A DNA stretch of 64,000 bases from Eonycteris spelaea (lineage: Eukaryota > Chordata > Mammalia > Chiroptera > Pteropodidae): NCBI GenBank assembly GCA_003508835.1, contig PUFA01000210.1:1554501-1618500 (forward strand), given 5' to 3'. Below, one piece after another: positions 49,760-62,539 of this stretch (the stretch's first letter is position 1; the number at the start of each line of letters is the position of its first letter). The notes below the pieces were generated by a model. That model was not told the origin of the DNA, did not search any database, and worked only from the letters and a program-made list of their open reading frames with translations. The position numbers were made by a program, and so were the translations under genes.

Positions 49760-49905
49760 CTGATTTCCCTCGGTCGCATTCCATTGGTGTAGAAACTAAA
49801 TAGTCTGTTGTGTTATGGTAATAACATCAACATTTCACTTACCTTTGCCTTAATTATTTTTCTGTCTTGCCAATGGAACCCATTTAATAAGATTTATAGG
49901 TTGCA
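49760..49905 (+). promoter_or_regulatory. Diverged tandem doublet, copy A; candidate regulatory element
   Basis: It aligns in order with 49949-50102 through ctgatttccct, attggtgtagaaactaaa, taataacatcaacatttcac, ccttaattatttt, tgtcttgcca and ttaataagattt. A TTAATTATTTT homeodomain-type core and an AATAAGATT (GATA-like) end are retained in both copies. No repeat family is recognised. Confidence 0.5.
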
Positions 49906-49948
49906 GGGAGGTGGGGTGAACGGGTGTGCGGCTCAGATAATGGGCCAA

Positions 49949-50102
49949 GCTGATTTCCCCTCACTGGTGTCACTGGTATAAAAACATGAACTAAAAGCTT
50001 TGCAGCACTTAAGTAATAATAATGTCAACATTTCACCCGCCTCCCCCTTAATTATTTTCTCTCTTGCTCTTGCCACCTGAACCTGTTTAGATAAGATTGC
50101 CT
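49949..50102 (+). promoter_or_regulatory. Diverged tandem doublet, copy B; candidate regulatory element
   Basis: This is the second copy, about 190 bp downstream: ctgatttcccct, actggtataaaaacatgaac, taataatgtcaacatttcac, ccttaattattttct, tcttgctcttgcca and agataagattgcc. The AGATAAG is a full GATA motif. The copies differ at many positions outside the motifs, so the duplication is old. Confidence 0.5.
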
Positions 50103-50449
50103 CACAGATAAAAACCAAGGGCTCTCATTCTTTTAGGTAGATAAGCTGCTACTTTCCTGCAATTCTAAGTGAAAAGGGAGCCGTAAATGGCAGAAAGGCT
50201 TTCCCTCAGTTCTTCCTGGGGAGTTTCAGAACCTCTGGATCCCGGGTGGACCAAAGTCAATGGGAAAGGAGGGCAGGAGACTGTCAAGGTAGACGTGGGC
50301 CCTGGGAGGGACACCCTGGCTTGGGAGGCAGGTGGGCACCAGAAACTGGGCACTGAAAAGGGCCCTCTCCCTGAACCTGCTCTCTCTCCCAGGTGTTCCT
50401 AGGCAGGGGTGAGTGGGGAGGGGTCATGCTCACATGTACCAGTAGGCAA

Positions 50450-50590
50450 GCCCCAAAGTGATGGGAAAAGCACCTGGGATAGCCCCAGCTTTACTCTGGT
50501 TCACTGGATGGCCTTGGGGAACTAACCAACCTTCTGAGCCATAGTTTGAAAATTAAGAGGTTGGTCTAGATTAGTCATTCCTAAACTTTT
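50450..50590 (+). repeat. MIR SINE fragment
   Basis: ggatggccttggggaactaacc, then gagccatagtttgaaaatta and ggtctagattag. Confidence 0.65.
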
Positions 50591-50699
50591 GGGAGCTTAC
50601 TGATCGACTCCTTTGACAATGTGAAACCTTTGCCCAGACATGCACTTCTGCACCCATAATTTTTCATCCAACTTTATAGGGATAAAAGGCCTTACAGCA

Positions 50700-51005
50700 A
50701 AAATTTTATCATCAGCTTGACTCTTCTTTTTCTCATATCCGCTGTCATACCTCCACTGTTACCATCCTGGTCTGAGTTCCCTCTCCTCTCATCTGTATTA
50801 CTGCAAGGGCCTTTTAGAAAATCTCCTGTCCATATCCTCGTCAAGTGTGTTCTCAAGCCAGTAGCCAGGGTGATTCTTCTAAAATGTGAGTCAGATCATG
50901 TCACTCCTCTGTTTAGAACCATTCAATGACTGCTTTTTCACTTCAAGTAGGGATTTTGCTCCAAGATTCACAACTAACTCCTATGCCTCTTGACGTCTTT
51001 TTTTA
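50700..51005 (+). repeat. L2 LINE, left part interrupted by L1
   Basis: ttctcaagccagtagccagg, gattcttctaaaatgtgagtc, agatcatgtcactcctctg and accattcaatgactgctttt are L2 phrases. The continuation appears at 53700, after the L1. Confidence 0.7.
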
Positions 51006-51009
51006 AAAG

Positions 51010-53697
51010 CCACATTCTACAGAGAAAATCTGAATAGAGCTCTATCAGGTAAAGAAATTGAATTAGTAAAATGAAAATCTTCCCACAAAGAAAACTCAAG
51101 GCCCAGATAGCTTCACTGATGAGATCTATTGAATATTTAAAGAAGAAAATATCAATCCTTCACAAAACATTGCAGAAAGTAGAGGAGGAAGGAACACTTG
51201 CCAACTTATTCTGTAAGACCAGTATTACCCTGATACTAAAGACAGACAAGGACATCACAATAGAACTACAGACCATTGTCCATCATGAACATAGATGAAA
51301 ACCTCTCAACCCAAAATTAGCAAACTGAATCCAACAACATGAAAAAAAAAGAAAAGAAAAGAAGATATTATACCATGACCAAATGGGATTTTCCCCAGGA
51401 ATTCAAGGTTGGTTTGACGTCTGAAAAATCAATTAATGTAATATACCATATTAATAGAATAAAGAACACATAGTCATTTCAATAGATGCAGTAAAAGCAT
51501 TTCACAAAGTTCAATGCCATTCATGGTAAAGGCTCTCAACAAAGTAGAAACAGATGGAAACTTCTTCAACCTGACATAGGGCACCTATGAAAAACCTACA
51601 GCTAACTTTATACTTTAGGTGAATGACTGAATGCTTTCCCCGAAGACTGGGAATAAGCCGTATGTCTACTCTGACCACTTCTGTTCGACTTTGTACTGGA
51701 AGTTCTAGACAGTCCAATAAGGAAAAAAGGACACCAGATTGGAAAAGAAGAAATAAGATTATCTTTATTCTTAGATGAAATGATCCTATACACAGAAAAT
51801 CTTAAATCCACAAAAAGCCTACTGAAATCTAAAAAATGAATTCAGCAAGGTTACAGGAGCCAAGATCAATATACAAAAATCATTTGTGTTTTCATATATT
51901 AGCAATGAACAATCTGAAAATGAAATTAAGGCAATTCCATCTATAATAGCATCAAAAAGAATAAACTATTTAGGAATAAATTTAACATATGTACAAGACA
52001 TACACTGAAAGCTATAAAATGTTGCTGGGAAAAAGGACCTAAATAAATGGAGAGACATGCCATGTTCATGGATTGAAAGACTCAATGTTGTTCAGATGTC
52101 AGTTTTCCTCAAATTGTTTATAGCTTTAACACAATTCCTTTAACAATTCCAGCAATCATTTTGCAGAAATTGACAAGTTGGTTCTGTAATTTAAATGGAA
52201 ATACAAAGAAATCCAAAATAGCTAAAACCACTTTGAAGGACTTACTTCAAAACTGGAAGACTTACTTTTTCTGATTTCAAAATTCATAGTAATTAAGACA
52301 GTGTAGTACTGTCATAAGGATAGACATACAAATCAATGCATCATTATTGAGAGTCCAGAACTAAACTCTTATATTTTTGGTCAGTCGATTTTTGAAAAAG
52401 GTGTAAAGGCAATTTAATGGGGAGAATGATAGTCTTTTTCAACACATGATTCTGGGACAACTGACAGCTGTATGAAAAAAATGGTGAATTTTGTTTCTTA
52501 CTCACAAATTGCTCAGAAATTAACTTAAAATAAATCATAGACTAAATATAAGAGCTAAACTATAAAATGTGTAGAAAAAAATATGAGTACATCTTTGTGA
52601 CCTTGGATTAGACCGAGTTCTTAGATACAATGTCAAAAGCACAATTCATAAAAGGAAAAAATGCTAAATTGAATTTGATTAAAATTGAAGGCTTCTCCGC
52701 TTCAAAAGATACCATTAAGGAAATAGAGACAAACCACAAACTGAGAGAAAATATTTGCAAATTAAATATCTGATAAAGGACTTGTATCCAGAATATGTAA
52801 AGAATGCTTACAACATGATAATAAGAAGACAAATGATCCAATTTAAAAATGGTCAAAAGATTTGAATAGACATTTCACCACAGAAGATAAAAAAATGGAT
52901 AATTATCACATGAAAAGATGCTCAACATAATTAGTCATTAGGCAATGCAAATTAAATTTATAATGGACGATCACTTCAAACCCATTAGAATGGCCATAAT
53001 AGAAAAGCCAAACTGTAACAAGTGTTGGTGATATTGTAGAGACACTGGAACTCTCATTCATTGTTGGTGGGAATGGAATAAAGTGATACAGGCACCCTGG
53101 AAAGCAGTTTGGCACTTTCTTAAAAAGTTAAGCATAAACTTTCCACATGACCTAGCTATTTCACTAGTAGGAAAAATGGAAAATGAAAACATATACGTAC
53201 ACATGGACTCACATGTAAATGTTCATAGCACCATTATTCATAACAGCCTCCAACTGGAGACTATCCAAATGTCTGAGGGATGAAGAGATAAATAGAATGT
53301 GGTCTGTCCACACAATGGATGCTACTCAGCAGTAAAACGAAATAAACTACGGATACATGTACAACACAGATAAATCTCGAAAACATTATGCTATGTGAAA
53401 GGAGCCAGACACAAAAGACCACATGTTGTATGATCCTGTTTATAGAAAACGTCTAGAAAAGGCAAACCCATAGAGACAGAAAGAGGATTAGTGGCTGCCT
53501 GGGACTGGGGTGGGAGTAGAGATTGACAAGGGATCTCTTTAGGGTGATGGAAATGGCCTAATACTGGATAGAGGTTATAGTTGCACAAGTCTGTAAATGT
53601 ACTAAAAAATCATTGAGTTGTACACTTAAAATGGGAGAATTTCATGGCATGTAAATTAAACCTCAGTAAAGCTATTAAAAAAATAAAGGGAAAGATA
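51010..53697 (+). mobile_element. L1 LINE, 5'-truncated, ORF2 to poly(A)
   Basis: About 2.7 kb are in L1 order: ggcccagatagcttcactga, tgaccaaatgggattttccc, caagatcaatatacaaaaat, catgccatgttcatggattg, caatgtcaaaagcacaattc, ctcattcattgttggtgggaa, gaatgtggtctgtccacac and ttgtacacttaaaatggg, then an A-rich tail. Frequent stops and frameshifts break ORF2, so it is dead. It is an older placental L1 (L1MA/L1MB-like by memory). The open frame at 51071-51298 is a surviving ORF2 scrap. Confidence 0.9.
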
Positions 53698-53950
53698 AAA
53701 AAGGTCACCTCTTCTGTGGGGTCTATCCTGACTGCTCAACCTGCTCTTTCTCCCCAGAAACCTGGCCCCTTATACTCTGCACTTAACCAAATTTTAATAA
53801 ACTATAATATTTTCTGTTTATGTTTATTATTATTGTCCAATACCTCTGCTAGGCTATAAGTTCCACGAAGGCAAGAGGTCTTAGTCTGTTTCACTCACCG
53901 ATGTATATTCCTAGTGTCTAGGCCAGTGTCTGGAGCATGGAAGTGTATAC
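53698..53950 (+). repeat. L2 LINE, right part after the L1
   Basis: ggtcacctcttctgtggggtc, tatcctgactgctcaacc, ggctataagttccacgaagg and gtgtctaggccagtgtctgg continue L2 order from 50700-51005. Confidence 0.75.
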
Positions 53951-54309
53951 ATACATATACGTTGCAAAAATGGAAGGAAGAACTCTCGATTGACTGATTC
54001 CTTCCAGCTCTAAAATTCTCTAATCAAGCTTAGGTTCGTTTTTTTTTTCCCCTCAAGGTTAAGTTTTGGTCCTTAGTAGAACTCTTGCCCAGGCCAAGTT
54101 GGTATTTGGGGCTGGGGCTGGAGGAGGGACAGGGCGGACCCAGAGGTCTGTGCTTGGAGCCCAGCTTTCTCTATCTCAAAGAGTCAGAGAGGGCTGGTTT
54201 TCCCCTTCCCATGCATCCTGCAGCCTCTAGCATATTTCCTATCCTTTTGGACCATAGTTGACTGTCCGCATAATGAGTTCTCTCCAGCATCCTAGTGACT
54301 ATGTGTGTG

Positions 54310-54375
54310 TGCCTATCTCTGTATACAGATAAATCTGTATATCTCAGTATAGATATATCTCTGTATAGATAGAGG
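54310..54375. repeat. Imperfect (TATCTCTGTATAGATA)n repeat
   Basis: About four diverged units of TATCTCTGTATA / AGATA make an AT-rich partly palindromic tract. Confidence 0.65.
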
Positions 54376-55079
54376 GCAGGTGCCTGGAGAGTGGGAGGGA
54401 GCGGTGCGTTTGGGGGTAGTGCAGTGCCAGCTCATTTGGGGAGATGGCCGTATGGCCACCAACGTGCTCCCCCATTTCTTGCCTTTTACCACTAAGGCTT
54501 CAGTGCTGTTCCTGACACCGTGTGATTTCTGAGCTGTGAACATCTTTCCTGATATATTTACATATGGAAAATTCTTCCTTTCTATAAACATTTACAAACA
54601 CCTTGATGGGCTTGTGAAAATGTGACACTCTTTTGGAAGCCAGCCTTCCTGGGCTGTGGGGCTCAGCTATTTATTTTGATGAGCTGGAGGCAGCTGTGTG
54701 GGCTTCTGTGTGTCTGTGAACCTCCTACTTAGGAAAACCTCCTCCACATGGACAGAAAAATTTTGCGGCCCAGAGCGATTGGGAAAGAAGGATTGGGCAG
54801 TCCCTTGATAATGAGACTTAATGGGATGGAAAATGGACGCTGTGGGTCTCAGAGCCTGGCTCCCAAGATGCATCTGGGGAACGGGGCCTGCCAAGAAGGG
54901 TTTTTTGAAATCTTTGTTCATTGTGCAGGCCACCTCTCTGTAGGCCCTGGGACAGTGTGAGGGCTCAGACAGGGCTCCTGGAATTCCCCAGGGCTCAAAA
55001 GAGACCTGATTACAGTCCATATCCAAAGGGGATGGGTCAGGCAGCAGTAAGTCTGAGCAGAATTCTGGAAGAAGGGAGG

Positions 55080-55260
55080 GGTCCGACTTAGAAACGGCAA
55101 GGGTTTGGGACCAGAAAGAATTGAGTTCAGATTTTAGCTTTTTCTTTCCTGATGTGTGACCTTTGGGCAAGTTAATGGGTCTCTATATGTGCCATCTTTC
55201 TTATCTGTGAGAGAAAACATGGGGCCTGCCTAGCAGAGATGGTAAGAAGCTGAATAAAAG
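55080..55260 (+). repeat. MIR SINE
   Basis: aagaattgagttcagattttag, then gtgtgacctttgggcaagtta and atctttcttatctgtgag. Confidence 0.75.
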
Positions 55261-56211
55261 CACACGTGTGCGTTACCCAGGCAGTGTGCCAAGGCTCCTG
55301 AAATGCCTCTCTCTAGCTGCACCTACAACATAAGGCCGGTCTCAACACAGCAACAAAATAACCAAGCTCTGGTCAGTCCTACTCCTGAGGTAGCCATGCA
55401 TCCTTCCTCTGCAGAAAACTACCTGCAGCTGAGAGATGAGGCCTTGTCTCCTGCTGGTGGGCACTGTCTGCTCTGCCACTGTGGCGTCCTGTGCTGGCCA
55501 TAGACAGTGGGGTGTCACCCGTAAGCCTGGCCCCTGCCCATTCTCCAGGGCCTTCTCCCTCTGGGACCACTCCCGGTCTTGCTCTGTGAGTCGGCCTTGG
55601 GTTTTGTGACTTCGGCTCTAAACTCTCTCTCCTAAAGCGACACCCCTCCCTGCCCGTTGGCTGCTGGGGGGAAGGCTTCCACTTAGTGGCATTTTCCTTT
55701 CTCATTTCATGCTGTAATGGAGATTCATTGCTAGTTTTAAATCCATAATTTGCCATGAAACCCTTGTCTTGGGTCTAGGCGGAGGTCAGAGCGGAGAAGC
55801 AGTGAGCTATTTTTACCCTTAGAGGTCTCCCCGCCCAGCTCTGCCTCGCAGGCTTTCCCAGGGCTGGCCTAGGCCAGCCAGCATCCTGAGCGGGACAGGC
55901 ACGGTGCTCAGCCAGGGGAGGGGCAGCTCGTCCTGGTGAGACTGGCCGAGCCAGTGCTGCCTCTCAGGTGGCTGTGACTCTCTCCCCTCCACTTCATTTT
56001 TCATTAGGGGGAATCGGCAGAGCGGCGGGGCCTCATGCTGGGGATATCATGCTCCACCGACTCCATTCTTTTCTGGGCCTGACAAGCGGGGTGGGTCAAT
56101 ACTTTTGTCCAGTCGCCAAGATTTGTCCTTTTCCCATCAGCGATTGATTCTCTTGACTGAGTGTTTTTGTGTCTTTCCACACAGGGGGCACTGATGATTT
56201 GCCCGTGCTCT

Positions 56212-56214
<3 letters not shown>

Positions 56215-56256
<42 letters not shown>
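56215..56256. repeat. (TG)21 microsatellite
   Basis: Twenty-one uninterrupted TG units, the longest pure dinucleotide tract in the window. Confidence 0.95.
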
Positions 56257-56257
<1 letters not shown>

Positions 56258-56789
56258 CCTGTGTGCACACCAGTGCTTTGTCCTTGTTGTGAGGTATCTG
56301 TGTGTATGAATAAGATTGACGCACATACTTGCGATGGCCAATGGCCAATGGATTCCTGACTGAGGGCTCAGTAGGGCCCCGGGACACCGGGACACAGGTG
56401 GGCCCTTGTCTGTGTTTTCACAGGTTAGCAGGATGTTGGAAGCCATGCCTGACCAGAGGAAGCAGTGGGAGCAGAGTGGGTGAGCCTTCCTCAACGCAGT
56501 TGCAACCCGAGAGTTATAGAAAGTGGCTCAAATTTCATGGCTCCCGGGAGCTGCTGGCTCCATGCTGAAGGGCTGCCGCCAGAGGATCAAGGCCCTGACT
56601 TTTGCAAATCTCCATTTGCTCACGCTCCCCTTTGCTGAGCAGTGAAGCCTGCTCAGCCTCTCCTAGGGTCATGCTTGATTAAAGCACCAGATGGACTTAT
56701 TATCCTTGCTCTTAGGAACGAGGGAACAATGACTTGGAACAATGATTCTCATGCCCTACCTCAAACCATGATCAAATGAGAATCACAGT

Positions 56790-56925
56790 CAAACTGTGGA
56801 GTGAATTTGTATATCCTCTTTCCAGCTCCTGATTTTACCAAGGAGACAGTGAGTCATAAGAGGTTAAGCATTTTTATCTCATGTCTCACAGCCGGTCAGT
56901 GGCAGGACTGGGGAAAGAATGCACA
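56790..56925 (+). repeat. MIR-like fragment
   Basis: ttttaccaaggagacagtgag, then catgtctcacagccggtcagtggcagg. Confidence 0.55.
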
Positions 56926-58589
56926 TCTCTGGACCCCCAGGCAGGGACCCTGGTCCCGAAGAAGTGCCAGCATCCTGGGTAGAATGGAGGCACACGTCAC
57001 AACCGCAGTCTGCCCTGGAGAGCCTAAGTCACTTAGTGATGGGGAGGGAATACTTGGGGGTCAGCAGGATGAAGAAGGAGCTGGTGGGAGTCCAGGAGCA
57101 GGAGGCTGAGCACCTTGCGTGTGCAGCAGACCCTGGGTGGGCTCCTGCAGACCCTCCTGTGTGCTAGTGTTGAGAGCAAGAGATGCTGGAAGGGGCAGGG
57201 GAGGGGCTGGCCCTGGAGTGGCCGTTTAGGATGCTGCCTCCAGCTTTAAGTGGGTGAGCACTTCCCCCCAAGGTAGTGCCAGGCATCGAGCCACTCCAGG
57301 AAGGACACTTAATGAGATCAGTTAGCTTTCCTTTCATTGGCAGAATCTGTTCCAACTGACCTTGGCCTAGGTGGGGTAGGTAGGGGACGTGTGTCCCTTG
57401 TATCAGGTCTTCCCCTGCTTGGAGTGGACCCTGCCTGTACCTTGCCACCTATATTCAGGCCAAGAGGGGATGCACTGAGTTTGCCTTTGTCCCTGAAGGA
57501 TCCCCAGCCCCCAGGAGTCTGGAAGTCCTTCATCTGTGAGTCTCCCTCCCCATCTCATTTCCCACCACAGTGGATGAGGCCCAGCTAGACGAGTGGACTC
57601 TTCTGACATTCCATTGAGGCTGAGATGAAGGACAAGGAGAGGAGGGTGGGGGCAGGCAGAGAGGCCATTCCTTTTCATGGCAACATGGCACATTAGAGGG
57701 GCAGGGAGCCTGGAGGTGGGGGACGATCTTAGCATGGGAGGGCCCAGAGTGACCCAGCTCTAAAGTCAGCACACTTGGACCCAATGGCTACAGAGTGCTC
57801 CTGGAAGAACCTCTATTTCACATTACTACCCTCCATCAACAACTGCTATGGGCAGCCACTCAGGGGGCATATGGCAGTGAACTCACAGTACAGACCTTAG
57901 ATACCAGGTCCCCTAACCCCAGTGAGCTTATACTATAATTTAGGAGAGAGGCTATTAGCTTAAGGTCACCCAGTGACCCTCAGCCACGCTCACCTTGTAA
58001 CCTGTCCCATTAGGTAAGCACAGAGTTAAACTGGGAGGGCAAAGAAGAATATGCCCTGGCCAAAAGACAGGGGAGGAGAAGAATCAATTTCGGGCTCAGG
58101 GGACACTGCGGATGGCCTTGGCCCTGAAGGAGAAGGAAAGTGGGGAGGAGCAGGTGGTAGGGGTGGGGGTGGGGTGAACAAGAGCGCAGGTACAGTCTCC
58201 CATCTGGAACTTCAGGAGATAAGGATGCTTTGTTTCACTTTCCCATCTCTGGCTTGTTTGCTGCCCTATTTGGGGGTGATTGCAGGGTAATGAATGTGGC
58301 AGGAAACAGGCACACAGCACAAACGAGATACGGCACTCAAGACCAGGCTGGGGCCCAGGCAAAACATGCCTAATGAGGAGATAAGGAAATCAATTCTGCT
58401 TGTCTTCCCAGGCGTGTGAGCCGGGAGGGGCTGCAGTGAGCAAGTTTTCCTGCCTTGTGTACTGGATGGAATAGCTTCCCTAGGACCTGGAGCCTGATCC
58501 CCCAGGAAGGAGGGGTTGCTTGTTGGTGTCTCCTAACACTACAGGAATCATAGTCATACCAATGACAGGTATGGTGATCACTGTCAACA

Positions 58590-58825
58590 CTGATATGCCT
58601 TGCTGCATGAAATGCCTTACATATACTATTTTATTTCATCCTCTTCATAACGCTAAGAGGGTGAGGTTGTTACAGCTGTTCCCTCATTGTACTCATGAGG
58701 AAACTGAGGCACAGAGGGGTTAAATAACTCGCTCTAAGTCACACAACTGGGAAAGTGACACAGGTAGGTTTCAAGTGTCAGCAATCTGGCTTCCAGAGTG
58801 GTCTCTTAACCATGAAGCCATGCCA
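58590..58825 (+). repeat. MIR SINE
   Basis: atatactattttatttcatcctc, then cattgtactcatgaggaaactgaggcac, then ctctaagtcacacaactggg. Confidence 0.8.
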
Positions 58826-58831
58826 CCTCTC

Positions 58832-58871
58832 TCAACACAATGCAACACAACACGATACAACACAACACAAC
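58832..58871. repeat. (CAACA)n microsatellite
   Basis: CAACACAA and CAATG units directly follow the MIR. Confidence 0.75.
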
Positions 58872-58984
58872 TGTCACATGTATGTGGGGCTTACTATCTG
58901 CCAGGTACTGACTGCTCCCTGTGGTGTGGATCAGTAAACTCCCTGCAGTTCACCCTCAAACTCTTTTACTACAGTTATAAGACG

Positions 58985-59450
58985 AACATTTACTGAGCAC
59001 CTAGTAGATGCTCTCAGGCTGTGCTTGGTGTGAGGGATACGTGATGCCCCTGACAGGCCCAGTGGGGGAGATTAACACACGAACAGTTACTGTCAATATA
59101 ATTGGGTTGAGTGTTGTGATTGAGGTGCACATGCAATATTAAGGGAGCACATAGGGGACAGTCAGGCTGTGTGGGGTTCAGGGAGGGCTTCCTGGGGAGG
59201 TGATATCTAAGATGAATCCTGACAGGTGAGTAAGCATTAGGCAAGGAGAAAGATAGTGGTAAGGGCACTCCAGGCAGAAAGGCACATGAGCGGAGGTGTA
59301 GACGTGTGGAGAGTGGAGGAAGCTGCAACCTGGTTGTCCCCAGAGCAAGCGGGGAGAGGATGGCAGAGCTAGGGCTGGAGAGAAAGCAGAGGGTAGGCCT
59401 CAGAGAGACTTGTGTGCCGTGGAGGGACCTCGAACTTTGTTCTATGGAAG
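58985..59450 (-). repeat. L2 LINE 3' end
   Basis: The plus strand is the reverse complement of L2: tttactgagcacctagtag, cagggagggcttcctggggagg, aggcagaaaggcacatgag and tcagagagacttgtgtgccg. Confidence 0.75.
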
Positions 59451-59814
59451 TGCTTTCCCATCCCTGAAGAACTGCTCAGACTGACTGTTCTCTACTCACA
59501 GGGTGACTGTGGCTGGGTCTCTCGCCACTAGTTTTTAGAACAGTTTTAGAAGCCAGCACTCTCGGGTTCTGTGCCAGCTCTGCCTTCTCTTGATGCATGT
59601 CCTGAGTTATTCACTGTCTCTCTCTGGACACACCTCCCCAGCAGATGAGGGGATTGGGAATTGGGGGTGCTGCCCGCACTGTGGACTTAGGAGACCTCTG
59701 CCTGCAATCCCCTGGTAAGGAGTTGTAGAGGGAGCTCGTGGCACAAGGTAAGGACACATTTGGACCTTAAGTGTTTGCCGCTCTCAGTATTTGGGGCCTG
59801 ACATCATTTTAAAG

Positions 59815-59990
59815 ATGCCCTCTTTATTTAAATTGACTTAGTCTCCATGTTAAATAATTCATGTTGATTGAGGAAGCTTTGTTTCTGATGGGAGCCACAA
59901 GACAGCAGAGTTAATATTAGAACAGGCCAGGAAGAAGAGGGGAAGGGAAGGAAGACTGGGAAAATACCCTATTAAATAATTACTCTGGTA
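59815..59990. promoter_or_regulatory. AT-rich candidate regulatory block
   Basis: cctctttatttaaattgac, catgttaaataattcatgttg and cctattaaataattactc lie in non-repeat sequence. Weak evidence from composition only. Confidence 0.25.
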
Positions 59991-59999
59991 TCCACCACC

Positions 60000-60250
60000 C
60001 TCCCCTACCTACTTCTGGTCCCCCTTTCCCTGCTCTACTTTCTCTTTCTCATAGTGTTTATCCCAGCTGACATCCGACATAACTACGCAGTGTACTTGTT
60101 TAATCTGTTTATTATTTATGACTGTCTCCCTGCTACAACACACACCCCCCCCAGGACAGGGAGTGGTTTTCTCTTTTGTTTATGGATGAATCTCAAGTGC
60201 CTAGATCAGTGCGAGGCACATAATCGGTGCTCACTAAATATTTGTTGATC
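60000..60250 (+). repeat. L2 LINE 3' end
   Basis: gactgtctccctgctacaac, gaatctcaagtgcctagatc and ataatcggtgctcactaaatatttg. Confidence 0.75.
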
Positions 60251-60439
60251 AAATCCGTGGCACCCATTTCCTCCCTGCTCTGGGTTCCTGAACTCCTTGC
60301 TTCCCGTTTCCAGGCAGGTGGAAAGATCAAGTGCGATATCCCTCTTACAGCTCTGGTACTGGAGTAGTTTAGGTATTTTCAGCCCTGAGGTTCCTGCAGG
60401 TGGGAGGAACAGCAGTCTGTGTGTATACGCACGCACATG

Positions 60440-60760
60440 CAAGTAACTTTAAAGCGTATGGCACTTCAGTGTGCGTGTGTGTTAGTTTGATGTGCACAAC
60501 AATTCTAGGAGATCGGTATTTTTATTATTCTCATTTTATAGATGAAGAACCAGAAAGGCCATTCATTCACTCATTCCATCCATTCATTCATTGACTCGCT
60601 CAAGTATTTAAAAACCTCAGATATTATTGAGGACCTACTATGTACTAAGTCCCAGTCAAAGAGGACTGAACCAGAGACCCAGTGCCAGCCTAAGAATCTG
60701 CCCAAGGTCACATAAGGAGTAAGCTGCATGCAATTATTCCTCTTCTCAGCCAAGGCTCTT
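60440..60760 (+). repeat. MIR SINE with (CATT)n insertion
   Basis: gatgtgcacaacaattctagg, then attattctcattttatagatg, then a CATTCATTCA tract (60560-60595), then caaggtcacataaggag. Confidence 0.6.
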
Positions 60761-61009
60761 TGTCCCATACCCCAGCTCTGCACGGTGCATGGGGGTCTAT
60801 GACAGCCAACTAAGCTGTGTCTCTGCAGAGATGGCTAGGGATGGGTGGAGGCAGAATACAGAGGAGGACTCTGGGTTAAGATGTACAGCCAACTTCAGAA
60901 TCCCAGGGCTGAACAGAATTTGAAAGATTTAATCTCCAGCCACACAGTGGGATGCTATCTACAACACCCTAACCTCTCTGCTTCAGTTACCACATGAATC
61001 CCTGGTCCA

Positions 61010-61190
61010 GTGCAGGTTGGACAGCTCTTAGAGATCGTCTTATTTAACACCACTTTTATTTTACAGCTGAGGCAACTGAGCCCCAGAGAGGTTGATTAAC
61101 TGGGCCAAGATCACACAACTGGTTAATGATAGGATCAGAACTGTTGCCTCCCAGTCTGATGCTCTGACCGTGATACCATGATTTCCAGAT
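61010..61190 (+). repeat. MIR SINE
   Basis: ccacttttattttacagctgaggcaactgagcc, then gccaagatcacacaactgg and atgctctgaccgtgatacc. Confidence 0.75.
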
Positions 61191-61739
61191 GTTCACGGGG
61201 AGGAAAGATGCATGTCTTGACCTGGTTTGAGTCAGAGCATGGCCCTTGGCTGGCCGGGTCACAGAGGAAATGCATCCTGCCCGTTAACCTGGACTGGGCT
61301 CCCAGTCTTCGCCTGGCTCAGCCTCCCAAGTGCAGCCCCTGCCCCCATTTCCCCTCCTAGTCCCCTAGTTCCATCCCTCCCTCTGCCTCCCAGGGTAGCA
61401 AATGCTCAGCTCAGAGTTGCTCCTTGCCTGATTGCATCTGAGAGCTGGAAACACAAGGCTAATTAATGTGTCTGTGACTCTAGGCTTGGCTGCTAGGCCT
61501 GAATCCCCATGCCCTCCTTGGGGCTCAGCAGGCTCTGTGAGCTGGCCCTCTGGCTTCTCTGAGCGATGCTGGCAGATGCGTATTTTCACAATGCACATCT
61601 GTTGGCTATATAATCTCTAGTATTTGCCCTCCTCACTTGGTGCTTTGATGGAAGACCCCTAGGGGTCTCCCTCTGTTCCAGCCAAAGTGTTTGCTTTGCA
61701 ATTTTGCCAGAATACCATCTGATTCTGCTCTCATATCTT

Positions 61740-61815
61740 CTGCAGGTTCTAATCAGGCTCTTACTTTATTTAATTAAAAATCGATCTCGGGCAAATACAG
61801 ACTAAATTAGGAAGC
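61740..61815. promoter_or_regulatory. Short AT-rich candidate element
   Basis: gttctaatcaggctcttac, tttatttaattaaaaatcgatc and agactaaattagg make a TAAT-rich patch without repeat identity. Confidence 0.2.
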
Positions 61816-62539
61816 TCTCTCACTCCTGGAACACGGGGATTGCAGCCCTCCCCCGGCCCCCTTGGGGAACTGGGACATTTTCCCAGACTGAGATGTAACA
61901 GCAAAGCAGATGGGGCCTTGGTTGGGAAGCCGGCTGGCCATGGCAGATACACCCCTCTCCCCTCTGCTGGAACAGCTTCTCGACTATCTACCATCCTGGA
62001 CAGACCAGGGCTCCCTTTCCAGAAGGCTGGGTGAGCTTCAGCATGCAGGGCCTCCCTCCAGGGCAGTAGGTGGGGCTGTATACCACAGAGAAACTCAGCC
62101 AGGCTCGGAAACTTGGACAGAGACCTGCAGGACCAGCTCAGGGGTGGGGACTTTGAGTAGCCCCAAAGAGTCAGGAAAGACTGTGGGCAGAGCCTGGGGA
62201 AGCCTTTTCTTGTTTAGGGGGAATGGTTTACATGGAGTCTGCATGAAGGGTCCCTGCTCAGGCTTCTTTTCCAGCTCAGAAATTTCAAGGCCAGCCTGCT
62301 GGGGCCCACTGAAGACACCCACTTATGCCTTTTCAACTGATCCCCACACTTGAATAAAACATCTCTCCCAGCTCTGTACCCAGAAGCAGTGCCAGCCCAT
62401 GGCACTGGAGAAGGAGAAGGGCAAATGAATGGCATTCAGATGTACCCAAGACAAAGTCCAATCTGTTCAGAGCAGACCCTGAGGCTATGTATCAGAAGCC
62501 TGGCTCTTAACCAGCCAGAGAAATGAGATTCTACTGTTC

